A stretch of 39,206 bases of DNA from Maribacter sp. (GTDB taxonomy: Bacteria; Bacteroidota; Bacteroidia; Flavobacteriales; Flavobacteriaceae), in the NCBI GenBank assembly GCA_022865355.1, contig JALHST010000237.1, positions 1-39,206 of the forward strand, given 5' to 3'. How positions within the stretch are numbered: position 1 is the stretch's first letter; every line of letters starts with the position of its first letter. This document shows positions 32,799 through 39,206 of the stretch, piece by piece. A program made the position numbers and the translations under genes. A model generated the notes under the pieces. That model made no database searches, was not told the origin of the DNA, and was given only the letters and a program-made list of their open reading frames with translations.

Positions 32799-35633
32799 TC
32801 AATTAATAAATTGAAATTCAGGTAAGTTTAAGGTAGCCCAGAATACATCTTGCAAGGCTTCCCTGTTAGGTTGCCCACCCAAAACCCCTAGCATTATTTC
32901 TCTTTCCGATTTGGTCGGATTCCTTCCCAATGATCTTTGATAGAGTGCCTCTATAATACGTTGGCCGTTGGCGCCATAGTGCACGAGCCATGCATCGGCT
33001 CCTTCGGCCAATACCTGATTGAAAAATGCCCCGTTCGTTAATTCCAGGGCCTGCAATAGCGTAGCCTGATCGTCTCTTGTCGTGGTTACATTCTCGCGAC
33101 TAGGACGTCCTAGGGCCTTCATAAAGGGGTGCTGACTCACAAGACTTGCCCTTGCAAATTTACCCGCTGGTCCATCAAAAGAAAAGTTTACCAAATTACC
33201 CCAATTCGAGGTGCCATAATCACGGACTTTGGCCCAATCGCCGTCATTGAAGCCTATACCGACCCAGCCTTTATGTGGTTCGACGGCCGTACTTTTCCAA
33301 TTTGTATCGGCGTTGATAATGATATCATTTTCATTGTCATACTCAATCTTCATGGCAAACGAAATCCCCGCGGGATTGGCAATGCTTCCCTCATTGAACC
33401 CTTCGATGGCGATACAGTTTTTACCTGCGGAAAGATATTTCGAGACCTCCAATTTATCGACCTTTTTCCAATCAGCGCCCTGTGCTATATTTTTGCCATT
33501 TATGTACAGAATGTATGAATGATCGACAGAAATCAACACCGTCGCACTTTGTATGGGTCTATTCGCAAGGCTGAAAGTTCTGCGGAAATAGCGCTTGCCT
33601 GGTTCGGGCAGCACATCACGTTCAAATTTTAATTCGCGATGCCATATTCTTGATGCGGGAAGCTCCCCTGTTGGACTGTAGGCGACCGCAGCATACATTG
33701 GCGTGATTACCTGACTTACGGCATCTGAAAATTCCTCGGCACTCATACGTCTTAATGTTGGGCCATGAAAAATGAAGTTATTCTTAATTTCTGCCACATC
33801 GTGATAGCTCACGCTAGGCAGTTGGTACCCCTTTGAGGTCATGATCATTTTCAACAGATGTTTTAGGTCATAGCCAGAATCTAAAAAATCTGCTGCCAAC
33901 CAATCGAGCAACACGCCGTCCCATGTGGCATTGTCCATCTCATCCACCGGTTCGACAATACCTCGTCCCATGAGCCGCTGCCAGAAACGATTGGTGATGG
34001 TACGATACAACCTGCCATTCTCAGGTTTAACCATTACCTCAGAAAGATTCGACAACCTTTCTTTTTTGTTTTTGGCCGCTATATTGCCCAACTCAGGATA
34101 CAGAAAATTTACTTCGGCCATTTTTCCCATGGGTTTGTCGCAGCGATTCAGTTCAAGGACCGAGTCGGCAAAAATAGACGCAAAGCCATAGGACTGCTCC
34201 AATGTTAGGTTGCTCACAAAACTATTATGGCAGGAGGCACATTTCACATTGATTCCTAACAAGGATTGCCCAATATTCTGGGCTGCCTGCATTTCGGTCC
34301 GCTGACTTGAATTTACGACGCCCCGCCATTCTATCCCTTTTATAAAACCTTCGGAATCCTCCGTAGGATTGACCAATTCCTTGACCATGAGATTATAGGG
34401 CTTATTCTCCTTTAAGGAGGTGTAGAGCCAATCGGTTATCTGTTTTCTTCCTCCGGTAATAAATCCGGTGCCGGTATAATCATTTCGTAGAAGATCATTC
34501 CAAAAGCTAAGCCAATGCTCCGTATAGTTAGTAGAATCCCCCAATAAGGTGTCGATCAGGTTACTCCTTTTGTCAGGGTCCGGGTCCACTACAAATTGGT
34601 CGATGTCCTTTGGTTCGGGAAGCAGTCCGATGATATCCAAATAAACCCGTCTGATAAATGTTTTATCGTCGACCACTTCGGGCCATTCAATCGCATTCCT
34701 TTCAAAATATGAATTGATCAATCTATCAACAGGATGTTTTTCAGTACTGTTGACCGGTAAATCGGGTTTGGAAAGTGCCAATGGGGCTTCAGGAAATAAT
34801 TTGAGTGTCTGGTCAGACCAATGCGCGCCACTTTCTATCCACAACCGGATCAGCGCAATTTCACTGTTCTTTAATACTTTTCCCTTTTTTGGCATGACGT
34901 CCTCATGATTGGGCGACAGGGCAATTCTTCGATACAACTCACTTTGTGCCGGTTTTCCAAAAACGATTATGGGGCCCCCTTTCCCACCTTTATATACCCC
35001 GGCTTTGTTTTCAAGCACCAATTCGCCCTTTTTCTTGTTCTCGCTATGGCATTGATAGCAATTATGGGCAAAGATTTTCCTTACTTCAAGGTTTAGCTGG
35101 TCTTTGCGCGATGTGGTGAGCGAATCCAATTGGTTTAATTCGGCGAATAGTAGGGCGGCTTTGCCATCGTCGGGTGAATGCGTATTGCCCGGCAGCACGC
35201 TGCTTAGAAAATCTTCACCATGGGTAAGATTCGTACCTAAATGGCCAGCAATAATAAGACAGACCACGGTAAGTGTCAGGCCTATCCTGTACGGGATATA
35301 GCTACTGGCTTTATTTTTCATTTTCCGCATCAAAAGAAATGCTGTAATACCGGCCAGTGCACCGGTGGTAATGCCCATGTTCTGATGAAGATCTACCAGT
35401 TCTCCCAAATAATCATCATTGGTTCGCAGTAGCCAGCCAAAAATGGCCCCGATTACGGCCGAAATGGCTCCAATGTAGACCATCCAATTGATGCCTTGCC
35501 GCAGACCTTGCCGCTTTTGGCCAATGGTGACCAGTTCAAGGATCAACCCTACTACCAGCAGCCCTATCGGAAAATGCACGATCAATGGATGCAATCGCCC
35601 TAAAAATTGGAATATCCATCTAAAATCCTCCAT
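32799..35633 (-). CDS. DUF1549/DUF1553 heme protein with DUF2231 membrane anchor
   Basis: A 944-aa multidomain protein. Residues 14-134 contain four membrane helices of the DUF2231 type (HPLIVHFPIGLLVVGLILE). A Planctomycete cytochrome c domain has CYQCH at 192-196, then DUF1549 (about 300-510; FIRRVYLDIIGLLPEPKDI) with a second CASCH at 465-469, and DUF1553 (about 530-930; YRTITNRFWQRLMGRG early, LYQRSLGRNPT late). Inside DUF1553 a beta jelly-roll-like insert (about 665-815; YILYINGKNIAQGADW) resembles carbohydrate-binding N-domains of rhamnosidases. The large part probably faces the periplasm and carries electrons by two hemes c. Function is unknown in any organism. DUF1501 follows 3 nt downstream. 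The start ATG 35633 gives the membrane region directly. Confidence 0.92.
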   Translation of the reverse strand: MEDFRWIFQFLGRLHPLIVHFPIGLLVVGLILELVTIGQKRQGLRQGINWMVYIGAISAVIGAIFGWLLRTNDDYLGELVDLHQNMGITTGALAGITAFLLMRKMKNKASSYIPYRIGLTLTVVCLIIAGHLGTNLTHGEDFLSSVLPGNTHSPDDGKAALLFAELNQLDSLTTSRKDQLNLEVRKIFAHNCYQCHSENKKKGELVLENKAGVYKGGKGGPIIVFGKPAQSELYRRIALSPNHEDVMPKKGKVLKNSEIALIRLWIESGAHWSDQTLKLFPEAPLALSKPDLPVNSTEKHPVDRLINSYFERNAIEWPEVVDDKTFIRRVYLDIIGLLPEPKDIDQFVVDPDPDKRSNLIDTLLGDSTNYTEHWLSFWNDLLRNDYTGTGFITGGRKQITDWLYTSLKENKPYNLMVKELVNPTEDSEGFIKGIEWRGVVNSSQRTEMQAAQNIGQSLLGINVKCASCHNSFVSNLTLEQSYGFASIFADSVLELNRCDKPMGKMAEVNFLYPELGNIAAKNKKERLSNLSEVMVKPENGRLYRTITNRFWQRLMGRGIVEPVDEMDNATWDGVLLDWLAADFLDSGYDLKHLLKMIMTSKGYQLPSVSYHDVAEIKNNFIFHGPTLRRMSAEEFSDAVSQVITPMYAAVAYSPTGELPASRIWHRELKFERDVLPEPGKRYFRRTFSLANRPIQSATVLISVDHSYILYINGKNIAQGADWKKVDKLEVSKYLSAGKNCIAIEGFNEGSIANPAGISFAMKIEYDNENDIIINADTNWKSTAVEPHKGWVGIGFNDGDWAKVRDYGTSNWGNLVNFSFDGPAGKFARASLVSQHPFMKALGRPSRENVTTTRDDQATLLQALELTNGAFFNQVLAEGADAWLVHYGANGQRIIEALYQRSLGRNPTKSEREIMLGVLGGQPNREALQDVFWATLNLPEFQFIN

Positions 35634-35743
35634 GCTCCTAATTTAAGGATATTTTTATTCAAAAAATGTCCTGTGCGATACTATATGGAATGACAAACTT
35701 TAGGGGTATAAAAGCCTTCCTTATAGCTCCTGGGTATGCCCCT

Positions 35744-38700
35744 TCAATCAACAGCACCTATTTTGCCGCCATCCCGCTGTTTCAAAAGTTTCGTACTGGT
35801 CTTCATATCGGTATATCTGGGATCCTGTACATAGTCCTGTTTTTGCATCTTGATGACCTCGATGCTCAAAAATCCGAATTCGCTGACTACCTTCCCATAA
35901 AAGCGATAAATACCCCGGCCCCTAAAATAATATTGGGCGGCGACCGGCGGAAAGAGCACCGTGTCGAACACCTCGCCATGCTGATCTACCAAGGTGGCAA
36001 AGTGCATCCGTTTCCCATCGTGGGTGCTGGCATTCTTGACCGTGACCAGATAGCCATACAGATCGATATGATGGCTGAGATAGCGTTCCAAATCCTTGCT
36101 GCCATGTCCGTTTTTAGGGGGTTCGGCCAATAGCTCGAACGGACTGCACAGACAGAAGCCCAAAAGTTCCAATTGGGTAAAGGCCGTTTCAAGATCGGTG
36201 GTATGCAATTGTGGGATCTTGAAATCCTGGTGTTTGGGCGGAAATAGTTTTGGGTGGTCGATTTTTACATTTTTATTCAGAAATAGGTGGGCTTTCCATA
36301 GCAATTGATGCTTGTTTACCCCAGTAAACCGAAAGGCATCGATCCGGATCAGGATACTGACTTGCTCTATGGAAATAAAGACCCTGTCAAGAAAATCCTC
36401 CAGGGATGCAAAGCTTCCCTTGAGAAGGCGCTCTTTTAGGATGCGTTCGGCTACCCGGCTTTCCAAATCCCGCAGATACCCAAAGCCCAGGAAAATATCC
36501 TTTCCATAGATAACATTGGCATGGCGACTTTGATTGATGCAAGGAGCGTGTATGCGGGCGCCCAACATACGGGCCTCATGAATATAAAACTCCGCCCTAT
36601 AAAATCCGCCGCCATTATTAAGTACCCCCACCATATACTCCAACGGATAATAGGCCCGCAAAAACAAGGTCTGATAACTTTCCACGGCATAGGAAGCCGA
36701 ATGTCCTTTGGCAAAGGCATAACCGGCAAAACTGGCGATTTGGTCCCAAATCTCGGTAATAAGCTTTTCCTCGTACCCCATTTTTCGGCAATTATCGACA
36801 AACTTCTCCTGTACTTTTTGAAACTCTTCTCGGGAACGGAACTTACCGCTCATGCCCCTTCGGAGCACATCGGCCTCGCCCAAACTGAGGCCGGCGAAAT
36901 GGTGGGCGACTTTGATTACATCTTCCTGGTAGACCATGACCCCGTAAGTATCGGGCATGATGTTCAACATCACAGGGTGTGCCCTTTCCTCTGCCCTCCC
37001 CGGGTTTCGATGGCGAAGGATGTATTCGCGCATCATCCCACTTTTGGCTACTCCGGGGCGTATGATCGAACTCGCCGCGACCAGCCCCAGATAGGTGTCC
37101 ACTTCCAATTTTTTGAGCAGCATCCGCATCGCGGGCGACTCCACATAAAAACAACCCATGCATTGTGCCGTTTTTATAAGATTGTTGATCACGGGATCCT
37201 TTTTGAACTTTAGGATGTCGTGGATATCAAAAGTGTCTGCCCTTTCTGGTTGGTTGTATCCTACAATTTCTATGGCCTCCTTGATTTTTGCCAGACCCCG
37301 TTGCGCCAAAATATCGAATTTATAAAGACCTACATCCTCGGCTATGACCATATCGAACATGGTAGTGGCAAAGCCTTTGGGGGGCAGGTGGGTCGCCGAA
37401 AAATAATGTATGGGCCGCTCACTGATCAAGATCCCTCCCGCGTGAATACTCAGGTAGTTGGGCATGTCCTGGATCAATTGGCCATATTTTAAGACCAAAT
37501 GGGAAACCTCATCAAGTTGCGAAACCTGCCCTTCCTGCAAACGGGATAGGTGCCTTCCTTCGGATAGGGAATCAATTTCGCTTTTGGGGAGTCCGAAGAC
37601 TTTTCCCAATTCACGTACGACCCCTTTTTCCTTGAAAGTAACATAGGTACCCAAAAGGGCCACATTGTGGAACCGGTCAAAAATATATTGGGTCATCTCT
37701 TCCCGGTCCTTCCATGAAAAATCAATATCAAAATCGGGTGGATTGGCCCTATAAAGATTCATAAAACGCTCGAAATAAAGGTCTAGTTCCATGGGATCCA
37801 CATCGGTAATACGCAACAGATAGGCCACAATACTATTGGCCCCGCTACCCCGACCCACATAGAAAAAATTTCGTTTTCGGGCATAGGAAATGACATCCCA
37901 ATTGATCAGAAAATACGAAACGAAACCCATGCTTTTGATGAGTTGCAGTTCTTTCTGCAGGCGTTCGATGACCCCGTCGCCACCCTCGGGATACCGATAG
38001 GGCAAGCCCTCTTGACACAGCCTTTCCAATAGTGCCTCATCTTCTTCCTTGGAGCCTAGATAGGTCTTCAAATTTTGGGGTTGCCGGCCTTCCGAAAAAT
38101 CAAAATGGATACTACACGCGTTCATCAACCGCTCGGTGTTCTCGAGGATAAAACTGTATTCCGAAAAGGCGGCCGCCAAATTTTGTATGGGGAACATCTT
38201 CTCATCCTCGCAGGCTTCCTCGGTCTTCTCCAATTTGCTCAACAAGACATTCTTGGCAATGGCACGCAACAAACGATGGGCATTGAAGTCGCGTTTGTTG
38301 CGAAACGTAACGGGCTGCTGCACGACCAATTTCTCCTTCAATTCCATCAATCTGGAAAAAGGCAACCGCCGTAGATCGGCAATGGAAATGCCAATAAATT
38401 CGTTCCCTGCAAATTTTTTTTGATCGTTCAGCAATACTTTTTCAAAGGGATAAACGATATAGGCATTCTCAAAATTGGGGGCGAGGGCGGGCAGTTGTTT
38501 TTCCTGATGCAGATGGTCTGATAAAAATGCATTTAGTTCCCGATAGCCGGCATTGTTCTTGGCGATGCCCACATAACAGGGATCCACCCCGTTCCTGAAA
38601 TCGATGCCCAAAATAGGCCGAATGCCATATTGTGCCGCTTTCCGGACAAAGTTTAGGCCGGCCGACGTATTGTTGATATCGGTCAATACGAGTTGGGTCA

Positions 38701-38788
38701 CCTGGTTCTCCTGCGCCAATTGCAAAAGTTCGGTTTCGGAAAAGGTACCGTAGCGAAGGCTGTAGTATGTGTGACAGTTTAGGTACAT
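35744..38788 (-). CDS. dnaE2: Error-prone DNA polymerase III alpha (DnaE2/ImuC-like)
   Basis: A 1014-aa C-family polymerase from ATG 38788; a TTG at 38809 would add seven residues. The palm residues are intact: PDFDIDF (D352, D354), D492 in LYKFDILAQRGL, and VGRGSGANSIVAYLLRI before them. There is no fused exonuclease, and the PHP domain looks degenerate: the N-terminal MYLNCHTYYS lacks the usual HxH (first position Asn, NCH) and TDINNT replaces T-D-H. This points to a non-proofreading enzyme for mutagenic translesion synthesis, as in DnaE2/ImuC. It follows a Y-family polymerase gene (38843-39206) separated only by a palindrome, matching the SOS mutagenesis cassettes of Bacteroidota. I use the symbol dnaE2 for the type, not for proven orthology. 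Confidence 0.9.
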   Translation of the reverse strand: MYLNCHTYYSLRYGTFSETELLQLAQENQVTQLVLTDINNTSAGLNFVRKAAQYGIRPILGIDFRNGVDPCYVGIAKNNAGYRELNAFLSDHLHQEKQLPALAPNFENAYIVYPFEKVLLNDQKKFAGNEFIGISIADLRRLPFSRLMELKEKLVVQQPVTFRNKRDFNAHRLLRAIAKNVLLSKLEKTEEACEDEKMFPIQNLAAAFSEYSFILENTERLMNACSIHFDFSEGRQPQNLKTYLGSKEEDEALLERLCQEGLPYRYPEGGDGVIERLQKELQLIKSMGFVSYFLINWDVISYARKRNFFYVGRGSGANSIVAYLLRITDVDPMELDLYFERFMNLYRANPPDFDIDFSWKDREEMTQYIFDRFHNVALLGTYVTFKEKGVVRELGKVFGLPKSEIDSLSEGRHLSRLQEGQVSQLDEVSHLVLKYGQLIQDMPNYLSIHAGGILISERPIHYFSATHLPPKGFATTMFDMVIAEDVGLYKFDILAQRGLAKIKEAIEIVGYNQPERADTFDIHDILKFKKDPVINNLIKTAQCMGCFYVESPAMRMLLKKLEVDTYLGLVAASSIIRPGVAKSGMMREYILRHRNPGRAEERAHPVMLNIMPDTYGVMVYQEDVIKVAHHFAGLSLGEADVLRRGMSGKFRSREEFQKVQEKFVDNCRKMGYEEKLITEIWDQIASFAGYAFAKGHSASYAVESYQTLFLRAYYPLEYMVGVLNNGGGFYRAEFYIHEARMLGARIHAPCINQSRHANVIYGKDIFLGFGYLRDLESRVAERILKERLLKGSFASLEDFLDRVFISIEQVSILIRIDAFRFTGVNKHQLLWKAHLFLNKNVKIDHPKLFPPKHQDFKIPQLHTTDLETAFTQLELLGFCLCSPFELLAEPPKNGHGSKDLERYLSHHIDLYGYLVTVKNASTHDGKRMHFATLVDQHGEVFDTVLFPPVAAQYYFRGRGIYRFYGKVVSEFGFLSIEVIKMQKQDYVQDPRYTDMKTSTKLLKQRDGGKIGAVD

Positions 38789-38812
38789 GGTACAAGTGCC
38801 AAATTCCAAATT

Positions 38813-38836
38813 CCACCCCGATAGCTATCGGGGTGG
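38813..38836. repeat. 24-bp perfect palindrome, possible REP-like element
   Basis: The core CCCCGATAGCTATCGGGG is extended by CCA and TGG to a 24-bp perfect palindrome, and further by a wobble pair and a T/A pair. It lies between the Y-family polymerase stop and the dnaE2 start. GATAGCTATC with C/G arms is, from memory, a frequent palindrome in flavobacterial genomes. Its role may be an mRNA hairpin that adjusts expression of the second gene. Confidence 0.8.
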
Positions 38837-38842
38837 GATTTC

Positions 38843-39206
38843 TCATTGTTTTCGATGCGCCAATACAATGGGTGGTTGCCCATTGAAGGGATTCGCCATC
38901 CTGCCGATCGTCTTTGCCCCCAAACCCGAGGCGCGAAGTACGCTTTTGTCCCCGTATCGTTTTCGAATATGGTCCATGGCATGGTACAGGTTCACTATTT
39001 CTTCGGTATCGTCGAATAGGTTGATCTGGTAATTGCCCGATACCAAGTGACTGAACCGAATACCGATGAGCCTTACCAGCAATCTTCTATTATACAAGGC
39101 CTTGAATAGCTCCAAAATCTTTGGGATCAAAATATGGTCGGCACTGGTATAGGGGATATGCAATTGCTTGGAATAGGTGTTGAAATCGGAATACCGGATC
39201 TTGACC
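38843..39206 (-). CDS. Y-family DNA polymerase (DinB/ImuB-like), C-terminal part
   Basis: Only the last 121 residues are in the window; the gene continues past the right edge. The fragment has the little-finger domain of Y-family polymerases: VKIRYSDFNTYSKQ, then a helix-strand unit with RRLLVRLIGIRFSHL and the end strand NYQINLFDD (a QxxLF-like beta-clamp-binding motif), followed by a helix and a small tail. The catalytic palm lies outside the window and cannot be judged. It lies upstream of dnaE2 in the same direction, 54 nt apart, matching a translesion-synthesis cassette that may be LexA-regulated, although no SOS box can be seen here. Confidence 0.85.
   Translation of the reverse strand, partial: VKIRYSDFNTYSKQLHIPYTSADHILIPKILELFKALYNRRLLVRLIGIRFSHLVSGNYQINLFDDTEEIVNLYHAMDHIRKRYGDKSVLRASGLGAKTIGRMANPFNGQPPIVLAHRKQ

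Noticed and set aside
36521-37213. 230-codon open frame on the plus strand inside dnaE2
   Set aside because: The opposite strand encodes conserved polymerase motifs over the whole stretch; the long shadow frame has no family resemblance.
1-39206. CRISPR array
   Set aside because: No regularly spaced direct repeats with spacers were seen anywhere in the window and no cas-like protein is encoded.
1-39206. Intact integrase, transposase or insertion sequence
   Set aside because: No recombinase motifs were seen in any frame; only indirect signs (tRNA 3' repeat, gene relics) support past mobile DNA.

Overview
The window looks like chromosomal DNA from a Bacteroidota bacterium, most likely a marine member of the Flavobacteriaceae. 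The support is a replicative DnaE with an N-terminal fused proofreading exonuclease, an rpsP product with a long acidic tail next to rimM, several lipoproteins with short lipoboxes, -33 TTTG / -7 TAnnTTTG promoters, few Shine-Dalgarno sites, and many protein families typical of marine flavobacteria. This taxonomy is inferred from gene content only.

Layout. (1) 1-2047, minus strand: a compact stress-type cluster of a conserved acidic protein, an HPF/RaiA-like ribosome protein, a ferredoxin/flavodoxin-reductase-like gene broken by several lesions, and a ferritin cut by the window edge. (2) 2048-3816: about 1.8 kb without an intact gene. It holds a receiver-domain relic, tRNA-like debris, several hairpins and an 18-bp repeat of the 3' end of the intact tRNA-Asp at 3817-3890, and reads as a decayed integration site. 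(3) 4031-13953: mostly housekeeping genes: an orphan DUF58 protein, thioredoxin, a lipoprotein, the replicative polymerase DnaE (1461 aa), a DUF2383 protein, rpsP-rimM and a stand-alone SET-domain protein. (4) 13991-35633: an accessory, largely secreted or lipoprotein-rich block. It contains a Tat-exported sugar isomerase-like TIM barrel, a large PVC-type heme-binding propeller protein, a Dabb protein, a sulfatase coupled to trmN6, an AdiC-like permease with an arginine-deiminase/DDAH-like hydrolase, a Rieske oxygenase, a glutaryl-CoA-dehydrogenase-like enzyme, a YdeP-family molybdoenzyme, a DUF1080 lipoprotein, a PhyH dioxygenase, a Gfo/Idh/MocA oxidoreductase, a DUF1501 protein and a two-heme DUF1549/DUF1553 protein. 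(5) 35744-39206: an error-prone DnaE2-type polymerase downstream of a truncated Y-family polymerase, forming a mutagenesis cassette.

How the parts may work together. The accessory block combines families best known from Planctomycetes and Verrucomicrobia: PVC-heme, DUF1501, DUF1549/1553, DUF1080 and sulfatase. They are interleaved with oxidoreductases and a sugar isomerase. The most interesting hypothesis is an envelope-located oxidative route for a (sulfated) glycoside, with electrons passed to c-type hemes and the sugar processed through 3-keto chemistry. The operon structure supports two subsets: heme protein plus TIM barrel, and DUF1549/1553 plus DUF1501 plus Gfo/Idh. The joint pathway is inference. 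The window also holds two different C-family DNA polymerases about 25 kb apart, one with and one without proofreading.
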